A DNA stretch of 64,000 nt from Arthrobotrys musiformis (taxonomy: Eukaryota; Ascomycota; Orbiliomycetes; Orbiliales; Orbiliaceae), in NCBI GenBank assembly GCA_036971715.1, contig JAVHJL010000007.1, forward strand, positions 868,001 through 932,000, in the 5' to 3' direction. The translations under genes were made by a program, and so were the position numbers. Below, in pieces: positions 1 through 9,026 of the stretch. Position 1 is the first letter of the stretch. Every line of letters begins with the position of its first letter. The notes below the pieces were generated by a model. That model was not told where the DNA came from, made no database searches, and saw only the letters and a list, made by a program, of their open reading frames with translations.

Positions 1-2454
1 GAATACCTCTTGTCTTTCCCACCACCCAAGACTCCACCGTCGATAACGATGGAGCTAGAGCTGTTGCTTGCGCTGCTTGTTGTAAAGCTTCGCTGTCGGA
101 CGCTGAGCGGCCGGGGTTTGATCTCATCGGCTTCGTCTTCAGATGTATAATATGAATCTCGGTATGTGGATCCTAGTGACAAGCTCTTTTTGTGATGATG
201 TGGGTTGTGGTAGGAGTACTCGTGAAGGTTTTGGGAGTTATGACGGACTGGACCTGCAATTGTCCTAGCTCGGGATATTGTTGCTGGGGGTGTTGAGGTT
301 GGAGTACATGAGAGTTGGCGCTCGTGAGTCTGCGCTCTTGGCCTCATCCTACTAGGCGGCCGAGGGACTGCTTCGGCTGCTGAGACGGAAACTGGGCGAG
401 ATCGTGTGACAAGGGGCTCGACAGTGACATCTGGAACGATTGGGATTTGTTGGCGGAGAGGGTTCTTTGGGGGTGGGATCTGAAGACAAAGTTTAGAATC
501 CTATATCAACTAACTTAACAGGAGGGTAGGGTGTGCTGGCTTACATTTTTAGCTCGCCAAATATGAGCGAGCTTGAGAGCACAATCACCAATCACCTTCT
601 TTCCTTCAGCGCTGTTTAGCCATCTCTTGGTGCTCGTGCTGATATCCGATAGTCTCTGCCATTCATTCATTGCAAAGTCGGTAGCTCCCATATCGACATT
701 AAGACGGAAATAGTCATCCTTCTGCACCCCCCATTTTTCAAGGCCGTTCATTCCCCCTCCTAGTAGAGATTGATGGATCTCCTCGCTCATGTGTGTCTTG
801 TTGACCAACCTCTTTTTGGCGTCGACGAAATTGTCGAAAGGCGTGTGCAACTTGTTCTCCCACCAGGGTTGAGAGCTGCTTTGCCTCTTTGGCGGGGGTC
901 TCCCAGTGCCGATAGAAAGGACACAGCCAACTGCCCGGCCAGGCCATTCGTTGCATGCTGCTTCTTCGATAACTGTCGGGGTAATGTTGTATTTACCAGC
1001 GCCTTCATCCAAGAAAACAGTTTGTCCGATTTGAATAGGCTTAAATGCAGTCATGGTCGCAGAAGTCGCACGGCCTGCTTCCCAGATCTTACAGTTGGGT
1101 TCTGGATTCAAAGATGAAAGTGATAAATATGTTCGAAGGAGACACGGAGATGCCCCTTCAGGGGAATTTTGGTACATTGCGGCGACGAATCTATTAGAAT
1201 GATGTCAGCAACTTGTAAGACCCAACATGAATATAAAGGGTGGATGGAAGCCTACGTTTTACATCTGTCATCTCTCGGGTCGTATAATAATGCCTCCGCA
1301 TTTCCCGCTGTCTTCGGTCCAACCAAGGCACCCTCTGACGACGACTTGAATTTAGTAAGATATTCAAACCTCAGGCCCTTTTCCATGAGTATAGAGTCAT
1401 CATCTCCGGCCAGCATTCTGAGTTCATCACTCCGTCTGGTGCAGGCTGTCTCCCCACTCGATGAGCTGCTCGCCCTCGTTCTCGACGAATCCTTTGAATC
1501 CATGCTGAAGTTTTTCTTATGCTGCAACGCTTTTGCCTTTTGCCTCTTTGCCTCTTCAATTTCACCAGCAGTATATTCTTTTGTGATTTCTCTAATGACC
1601 GTCTCGAGTTTCGATGCTTTAAAGACAGTTGTCTTGAATGGGATGCCTGCTATCGTTTTGTCGGTTTCGAAGACTCGCTTGGCCATTTTCACCCAGTGTT
1701 CCTTGCAGCTTTCAATATCCATGCGTAATCGACCAAGCATCAGTGCAATAAGGCTATCGAATCAACGTCAGTCGTCAAGTCACTGTTTGGTAGAAATGTG
1801 TTGTTGTGGTTGCATACCCGCCAGTTCCAACACCAGCAATCTGAACACCAAAACATTAGCATTCAGCCTATAAAATCATAAAAACTAAGATTTTTCTTGA
1901 AATCCAAGAATCTTACCATATCAAAATGATCGCAAGGTAACGGGATCTCGTGCATTTGAGGCGGCCGTCCGTTAAGTTCGACGAATAATCGGTACACTGT
2001 GACCAGGAAATTATAATTTATTAGCCAAACTGGACATCTCATACAACACATGTCATGTTCGGTTTCTTGGAACTTACTAACTTCCTGCAACAGCAGGAGC
2101 GAAGAATATCCTTTAACCCCTCCTCCATCTGTGGAATCTTAAACGTTAACAATCGGTCTATCTTCAGCATGCATTTTCTCTTAAATTTCGAGATAACAAT
2201 AAAATCTAAAGATGCTTACCAAGTGATAACAGTCTGAGTGGTGGCGAATTAACAGCTGGTGGCGCCGTAAAAGAATATCTGTTCGAACTGAAGGCCATTT
2301 CATTTAGTATTTCGCGCTCGTGAGGCGGTGTGAGGAAGTATTGGGGAGGGTCAGTGTACGCCATAGCCAGAGCCTCTAGTTCCTTCTTCTCCATTTTGAA
2401 GGATTGTTTTTCGTTATTTACTTGTTCAGTTGATATCTCTCGATTGCCTGACAA
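1..2454 (-). CDS. Patatin-like phospholipase-family protein, 3' end beyond the window
   Basis: Seven exons fit: 2454-2220, 2128-2078, 1996-1917, 1840-1818, 1753-1256, 1190-545 and 479 to beyond position 1, giving at least 670 residues. The joined protein has the patatin glycine-rich oxyanion motif (LRLLSLDGGGVKGYSS), then IAGVGTGGLIALMLGRLRM at the nucleophile elbow, then FLDEGAGKYN near the place of the catalytic Asp, followed by NEWPGRAVGCVLSIGTGRPP. These are the landmarks of fungal patatin-like proteins, which hydrolyse acyl chains from phospholipids or act as NLR-type effector domains. The elbow reads G-V-G-T-G, so the usual GxSxG serine is glycine, and the Asp box reads DEG rather than DGG/DGA. 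Hydrolase activity is therefore doubtful. A Ser-rich insert lies between elbow and Asp. The last exon encodes a Pro/Arg/Ser-rich tail that is still open at the window edge. The start at 2454 is the first Met of the exon; a later Met could serve. The family call is firm; the function is not. Confidence 0.85.
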
Positions 2455-4761
2455 TGTCGGTGACCCTTGTAGTTATGAGTTGTTCGAGGTGGAACTACTG
2501 AAGCCCAAACAGGAGCTAGCCAAGGCAGGCAAGGACCTTGGGAAACTACAAGGATTGCTGGTCTTCCCTTTCGTGTCAACTTTGGCGTTGCCGTATATTC
2601 GTCGTCGATTGTTTGGAAAGGAAGGAATTGAATTATTTCGGAAAGAAAATAACTTATTTTTATTAAGTTCCTTTCACTTCCTCAGGCCTTTGCATCGAGA
2701 TTAAACGTTCAACTAAGAACTCCAAGACACACAAACGGCCCAATAACAATCCCGTCTAAGCCGTTAAGGACCAAGTTTGAACCAAGTTATTGGTTCCGCT
2801 TGGTCAAAAATGTCGAAAAATGATAATGCGGGCGTGGTATAGAATTTATGCAATGTCCTAAGTTCCTAAGCAATATAGGGTGATCACTATATGCCCCTCG
2901 GACACAGCTTCCTTTCTCGAGGGGCGGGTTCTGTAACACGATAGGCCCGGCGGGGGACGGTGACCACAGGTATCTTAACTAGGTCGAGATCCAGACCCCA
3001 ATTCCCTGCTTCAGCGAGTATTGACGGAGCTGAGAGATGCAGCTATGCAAAGCAAAGCATGGAAGACAAATCGAAGAGCCTGTAGAAGCCTTTTGTTTGG
3101 CCAGTAGACGACGTGCTATGCAGTGTTGGGCTAGCTTTTTTCAAAATGCAACGAGGACAAGACGCAGATGGATGGAGTCGGATTCGATCATAAGACGGGT
3201 TAGATTCCTTAGTAAGAAACGGGTATTCCCTGCTTTGCAGACGTTCCGTCTGTGGAAATCTCTTAAAAGACAAAGGGTATGGACATCCGGAGTGGCGACT
3301 GAGGCATTGGGTTTGAATGCAAAATGATGGCAACTTCTGCAGGAACGCCTCAATTGTTCACAATTGAAGGGACTGGGCGTTTAATTTAGAGGCGTTAACC
3401 TATTGAAAGAATAATTTCGATATTCCTTGCGTAGGTAAATGACGGGTTTGTGTTTTGAACAATAGTCTCGATTCTTTTCGGAATCGATAATTGCGGGGAG
3501 GCTTGGGAGAAGAATTTGAAGCTAGAGCTCATTAGCAGCGCCAGGCGCTGGTACATGAGTCGGCTTCGACCCCGATTATATTCCATTGTGTCTTGCAACC
3601 GTCGTAAGGGACTCCGCAACTTGCACATGAAAGCTTTTTTTTTTTCCTGTGCGAAATGTAATAGAGTTTCCCCCGCATTTTTCATCCTTGTTGAATGCCC
3701 TGGCTCGAGATGGCGATGTCGTTGAAACAAGAACAGGGGCGTTTTCACCCAAGGCCCAAAAACTCAATTATCACGATATCGTTTGAGTGATAACGGGAAG
3801 GCCAAAACATGACGACCTGCCTTTTCCTGCCTCGGCTTTTGCACAACCCAGAGGTCTCAGCGTGTCTTTTTGGACCCGCACCCCTGGGTTTTCTGCAGTC
3901 AGATAAGTCTTTTGACTTGACCGCAAATGTTGAGCATTGACGCTGTTCGGTTGTATATGCCCACATGGGACAAGCTTCCCTGCCCTTCACAGGCTTGCCT
4001 TTTGGAACAAACCATGCCTAAAAGGAAGATCAAAATCACAAGCTCAAGACTTCAAGCAGTAGGAGTGTGCTCCAACCTCCTCAAGCGGCCCACGATACCC
4101 CCAAATCCGACCAGGTTTCCCCTCATTTGATATTCGGGTTCCTTGCAAAAGGAGACAATCTGGAAGTCGAAGAAGGCATGAATGTGATAAAGACCCGCCA
4201 CCGGCCAGCGATCAGTATAAAATTCCAGTCGCGAACACAGTTGAGTTGCCGGTTCCTGCTGGATCCAGTTAGAAGACTCGTATTGGTGGGATGAAAGACC
4301 CTGTCTCTCCAAGCCTGTTTTCCGCTACCCCTCTCCACCAACCATCGAAGCTGTCGAAGACATGCAGCAGGCTGCCGTCAGTTTCCGTGCAGACGTCGAA
4401 ACAAGGCAGACCCGTGACTGCTTTCAGGTTTGGTTCGGTTCGGAAAGGTGACCGAAGCTTTGTCGCCTCCTGAGGCTTAGCGTGGTCATTAACGAGCGAA
4501 CCAAGCCAACGTTGCGCAACACGTCGTCCGAGCTGACCGATTCAACATCAGATCACGCCCAGGCCAAGCTAAATAGTGCTTGGAATCTTCAGCCTCTTCG
4601 ACGCGTATAGTAAGGCCTCAGCTGAGATATAGCCCAGTACCCGGGTACTTATTTAAAAACCATCGCCCGGAAGTTGGCTCTGAGTCCATAACTTCAGCCT
4701 TTCTTAATCGCAAAAACTACCAACATCGTAGCAGTACTTTACGCGCAGATATACAGTCACA
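2455..4761. other. Intergenic, no gene recognised
   Basis: About 2.3 kb between the 5' end of the patatin-like gene (leftward) and the SPRY gene (rightward), so it must hold both promoters. Open frames up to 124 codons occur but have no recognisable domain, splice continuity or consistent amino-acid character. A 14-bp palindrome and a TATA-like box lie just before the SPRY gene and are listed separately. Confidence 0.6.
4636..4658 (+). promoter_or_regulatory. Palindrome abutting a TATA-like box, SPRY gene promoter
   Basis: AGTACCCGGGTACT at 4636-4649 is a perfect 14-bp inverted repeat. It is followed directly by TATTTAAAA (4650-4658), about 105 bp before the ATG at 4762. The spacing suits a core promoter and the palindrome could bind a dimeric regulator. 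Both roles are inferred from sequence only. Confidence 0.4.
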
Positions 4762-5959
4762 ATGGGTCTCTGGTCAAAGTTAACTGGAAAGGATAAGGAG
4801 CACGGAGATTCGTCGCACGATGACAAGAAAAAAGAGGACTACTCTCATCTCTCCAGTGAAAATAAAGGGAAGAGTAGTAAAGCGGAGCAGGAATACCGTC
4901 CGGTATATCGTCCGCCTGGCGAATCCTCAAGTGCACCCCCTGGATACGATGCACCCCCTCCCGGACCTCCTCCACCAGACAACTTCTATGCGTAAGCCAT
5001 TCCTATCCACCGAGTTAAACGTATAAGAGTCTTCTCTTACACTAAATGTTGATACCAGGCCCCCGTCTCAACTTCCTCCAAGTTTCGGCCTAGCTGGTGG
5101 TTCATCCCATGCCCCAGGGTATCAGGATTATGCCCCTCCAATGGGCCCTCCACCTGGATACGTAGTCTACAATGTTCAGATTCCGCCTCCAGCAGTGCCA
5201 TCCCGCTCTAAGAAATATTCTCAGGGGTTGAATGCCAGCGAGGATGATGCTGAGGCCGGGCATCAGTACTGTCGTCAAAACCCAGTCGCCCGCCCCGCTT
5301 ATTTCCCCCCAGAGACGCTCGATCGTATCTCCCGAGGCGAGATTGGGCTTTACATGCCCGGCCACTTTGGGGGCCACTTAACACCTGAGGGAAACCGCCG
5401 ATTTGAAATTCGTAGCCACAAGGATACTGAAGATGCCACTCTTCTCAGTGGACTTCCCCTCTACTCCTCGCTTGGGCACTATCCTCGTGATAAGGCCTAC
5501 AAGACCATCTACTATGAGATAAAGATTCATAAGCTTCATGACGACTCTTCTCTTGCGATCGGATACACAGTGGTTCCAACTCCACCAATGAGATTGCCCG
5601 GTTGGCATCGTGGAGGGTTGGCCGTCCACTCTGATGACGGCAATAGGTATATCAACGATCCCTATGGCGGAAAGGAATTCACGCGTCCATTCGAGGAAGG
5701 AGAAACTATCGGGTTGGGGATAAGATTTCGTATGGGGATGGCTCAGGCATTCCTAACAAGAAACGGAAGGGAAGCTGGTCATTGGATGATTGACGAGCCA
5801 AGAGATTGGGAAGATACGCAGAGGTTGAACGGTGACGGCAATGTCACCGGATTGATGGGAGACAATGATCTGTACGCCGCGATTGGAGTTTTTGGAAAAG
5901 TGGAGTTCGATGTCGACTTTGGGTATAATGAGTGGCAGGATTCGACGATCCAGCATTAG
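4762..5959 (+). CDS. SPRY-domain protein with proline-rich N-terminus and two PPxY motifs
   Basis: Two exons, 4762-4991 and 5059-5959, join through a 67-bp intron (GTAAGC..CAG) to give 376 residues. The first 75 residues are charged and low in complexity, then proline-rich segments carry PPGY at about residues 59-62 and 108-111. Residues about 220-365 form a SPRY domain, recognised from the YYEIKIHKL, AIGYTVVPTPPMRLPGWH, VHSDDGNRY, EGETIGLGIRFR and LYAAIGVFG segments. SPRY is a protein-interaction fold. Fungal Ssh4/Ear1 proteins combine SPRY with PY motifs to bring cargo to the ubiquitin ligase Rsp5, but they also have a membrane segment, and none is visible here. The protein is therefore likely soluble. 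An Rsp5-adaptor role is an inference from the PPxY motifs. There is no signal peptide. Confidence 0.9.
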
Positions 5960-6951
5960 AGCGCTTGATGTTAGGCCTGTGTAGAATTGCGGGTAAAACG
6001 AATATATACGTAATGTTTACTAGAAACTCGTGCGCTCAAAGCATGGGCGGCAGGAGCCGAATCATTGGATAAGATAAGGGAGGGGGGGTTTGTAATGATC
6101 GCAAGTACGCCTTTTGGGTGACGTTATTCAAGTCTGTAGTCTAGCCCAATTGCACTTATACATTAATTATGAAAGCTATCATGCCTTTGAAAATTCAAAC
6201 CTGTGGTCCTTGGATCCTCAAAGGGTAAATTTGAAGGGACATCAGAAGGCTGTTGCGGCTCCAACAAAAACAACGCCTGGTGATATCACAAGGCTTCGAC
6301 ATTCCAGTCCAGCTAAAGGCGCACATATGCATGCATATGCACATGAGACCTCCAGATCCGATGTCTTTAGCTAATTAGCCGTTTGCTTAATGCCCGCCTT
6401 ATCTTTTCCGTGTGTTTGTTTCGCCGCAAATCTAAAACGCGAGATTCAGCGATGCATCAGCGCGAGTTTGGGAAGCAGGCTCGACATTCTGCTACATGTC
6501 TATCCTCTAGATCGATGTTCTATAGATTGTAGACGGTTGTATTTTTCAGTGCTTAAATTTCAATATCAGGACAGCCTCTCGGGTCTTTTTCTACACTGCA
6601 GATACACTTCACTAAAACCTCTGCACGATGTCCCAAAATTATATCGATTTGAAGGCCTTGCGTCGAGGCGGCAGGAATGTTGAGGAGTTTATCCTAGTGG
6701 ATAAAAAAACGCCGATTTGATCTTATCTGGCTTCATTGTCCCTCCTTCGACTCTTTTTTTTTTTTTTAAACAATCTGTCACTGTAGAAAGTAAGCTCTAT
6801 GCACCCAAGTAAAGAAATATAAAATCCCTCCTGCCTCCGCGATATCACCAATGTCCCTTTCTACTTGCATCTAGCATATTCTACCGTCGCCTCGTCCATT
6901 CTGCAGTTGTGTCGCGAGTATTATTTCCTCCCATTTCTTTTTCGTTACAAA
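5960..6951. other. Intergenic, promoter of the RS-domain gene
   Basis: About 1 kb with no supported gene. Open frames at 6114-6374 and 6390-6683 show no domain or splice continuity. The right end has a T-rich run near 6750, a TATA-like box at 6818 and a pyrimidine-rich leader before the ATG at 6952. Confidence 0.55.
6818..6824 (+). promoter_or_regulatory. TATA-like box of the RS-domain gene
   Basis: TATAAAA lies 128 bp before the ATG at 6952 and is followed by a CT-rich stretch typical of fungal leaders. The assignment rests only on sequence and distance. Confidence 0.4.
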
Positions 6952-7971
6952 ATGTGTCTCCCCAAGCTGTCGCTCGTTGAGAAATACGACGACGACACAA
7001 GTTACACGAATTCTCGCCCCGTGGCTCGGCGCCCCAGCGCTATCCGCGGTAGCGCTTACTTACCTCGCAACTCCCTTCGTTCGTTCAAGAGCAGGTATTC
7101 CCATAGCTCTAGCTCAGAAGCTCCATATTACGACTATGAAGCTGGGCAATTCGTCACTCGTCCTCGTAACGGGTACCTTGCTCTCCACGGGAATCGTAAT
7201 GATAATAAAACGATTGTCGTAGACAATTCTGGTTCGAAAAAGAGCGGAAATGGGACTACGTCTGTTGAGATCAGTGATGAGAGAAATGGAACTACCACCA
7301 CCATACTTTCCGCCAACCGGAAGCACTCAAATCATGACTTGAAGAAATCCGTTGGGTTTGATAAATATAAGTATGAGAAGGTCTTCTCAACTCCAGACTC
7401 GGACTCGGACTCGGGATCCTCATCTGATAGTGATTCGACCTCGTCGACATCCTCCACGGACTCGGATGATTCCCACCGCTCACGTCGCGGTAGGTCTCAC
7501 AGTCGCAGTTCGAGTCGGAGTAGAAGCCGGAGCGGTAGTCGGAGCAAATCTAGATCGAGATCACGCTCTAGGTCAAGGTCCCGGAGCACTGATGGCCGTC
7601 GGAGAGATATGTATATGCCCCCATACCCGCATCCGGGGCCCGAGTATCCCGTATATCACCAACAACGGGTTATGAGCGTCCCAGTCCCTATGTCGGTTCC
7701 GCCTCCAACTATGCAGGTGTACCCTCAGAACATAAATGCCTTCGCACAACCGCAGAGACAACTCGGATCCGGAATAATCACTACCCAACCACAGCAAATG
7801 GTGATTCAGCCGGCGCCACAGATTATAACACAAGATCATATGCATGGAGTCCATGGCCAATATTATCAGGGTGCTCGGGTCGGGCCTATGGTTTCCCAGA
7901 CGATGCTGCCACTGTCAATGGTTGGGCATCCTCACAATCTACTACACGAAGTCGAGGAGGACCAAGGTTGA
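6952..7971 (+). CDS. RS-domain (Ser/Arg-repeat) protein without a visible RNA-binding domain
   Basis: A single uninterrupted frame of 339 residues beginning MCLPKLSLVEKY. Further upstream the frame stays open but offers no ATG, so 6952 is the best start. The order is: a Ser/Arg/Tyr-rich N-terminus; a Thr/Asn/Lys middle; an acidic Ser/Asp block (SDSDSGSSSDSDS); a long Arg-Ser repeat at roughly residues 180-220; and a Pro/Gln/Met-rich C-terminus (MYMPPYPHPGPEYPVY, then QPQ and QPAPQ stretches). RS repeats are typical of SR splicing factors and other nuclear RNA proteins, and are targets of SR kinases. No RRM, zinc finger or PWI domain is visible, so this is not a classical SR protein. The acidic block may mask the basic repeat. 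The low complexity makes specific function unassignable. Confidence 0.8.
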   Translation: MCLPKLSLVEKYDDDTSYTNSRPVARRPSAIRGSAYLPRNSLRSFKSRYSHSSSSEAPYYDYEAGQFVTRPRNGYLALHGNRNDNKTIVVDNSGSKKSGNGTTSVEISDERNGTTTTILSANRKHSNHDLKKSVGFDKYKYEKVFSTPDSDSDSGSSSDSDSTSSTSSTDSDDSHRSRRGRSHSRSSSRSRSRSGSRSKSRSRSRSRSRSRSTDGRRRDMYMPPYPHPGPEYPVYHQQRVMSVPVPMSVPPPTMQVYPQNINAFAQPQRQLGSGIITTQPQQMVIQPAPQIITQDHMHGVHGQYYQGARVGPMVSQTMLPLSMVGHPHNLLHEVEEDQG

Positions 7972-8228
7972 CTTTAGTTGTGAATAGGGATCGTTTTAGG
8001 GACGGAGAAATTTCCTTTGTGTTCCTTGAATTATCTACAGTTACATGCGATTTTGCAGAAGAAAATTTTGGTATATCCCTTTCGGCCCGTCCACTCTTTG
8101 TTTTTGTATTTATAATTTTGAACTCGGTATCCTATCTGTAATTACCGGCTTAGTTCTTCGCAATGCAGGATTCATTAGCTATAAGCCGCTAAATGTATGG
8201 GTAATATCGAGAAAGAAAACCTACCAAC

Positions 8229-9026
8229 TTACAAGTGGGCGATACATTCAATCTCGACATCAGTTCCGAGTGGGAGCTGGTGAACGGCGATGCACGATCG
8301 AGCCTGCGTAGAACTTAGCCATAATTTTCTTGGCCGCGTAGAATAGATAAGAGTAAATAAATAAATAAACATACTGGCTTAACATCTCCAAAATAGTTTT
8401 GATAAATGGAGTTGACGTCCGCGAAGTCCTTCATGTCGGTCAAAAAGACAACAACCTTCAGGACTTGGTTGATATTCGAGCCAGCAGCTTCGAGAACCGC
8501 GCTAAGGTTCTTCAATGCTTGGTCCTTTATTTTTACGGGAGTAAATTAGTAATCACTTTCTGCCCGTCCTTGAGCTTTCGAAATTTCATGTGCTTATGAC
8601 GTTTGTTGATAAAACTTACAGCTCGAACGGTGATAGGACCTTCCAACAATTTCCCGGACAAATCCATTCCCAATTGACCAGAAACATAAACGGTCTTATC
8701 GTGGACAATTGCCTATAACAGAATATCAAAAGAGAAAAAAATTCTCCGTCTTAGCGTTTTCGATTGAACCCCCACAGTTTACATTTTGGACCTTCCGTAA
8801 ATTGCCCCACCTGATTATAGACCGGAAACGGCGGAGGTGCGTTATCCGTGCGAACTGCGATCTTTTGGGACGACATTGTGGTTGTGGAAAGTGCGACGGA
8901 CGAGTAGATTGGTTTATAGGTGGTAATTGGCAGGATGAGTGGACGATGTGGGATTCTGTAGAATTGGTGGCGGAGGAGGAAGTGATGGGAGCGAGGTTGG
9001 GAAATCCGAAGTCGGTGGAGGGGCAT
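8229..9026 (-). CDS. RidA/YjgF (Mmf1/Hmf1) family enamine/imine deaminase
   Basis: Four exons, 9026-8811, 8712-8620, 8524-8375 and 8303-8229, give 177 residues. From MSSQKIAV at residue 51 onward the protein is a standard RidA domain: PPPFPVYNQ, TVYVSGQLGMD, LKNLSAVLEAAGS, VLKVVVFLTDM and ARSCIAVHQLP...DVEIEC. The Arg of ARSC matches the substrate-carboxylate Arg of bacterial RidA. The family hydrolyses reactive 2-aminoacrylate-type enamines made by PLP enzymes and protects branched-chain amino acid synthesis. The first 50 residues are rich in Arg, His and Ser with almost no acidic residues, as in a mitochondrial presequence. A further in-frame Met exists at 9056. The internal Met at 8876 would start a cytosolic form. 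The family assignment is very secure; the dual-start idea is inference. Confidence 0.95.

Noticed and set aside
2330..2704. Plus-strand open frame of 124 codons overlapping the first exon of the patatin-like gene
   Set aside because: Its first part is the antisense of a real exon, and the rest has no recognisable motif or splice partner.
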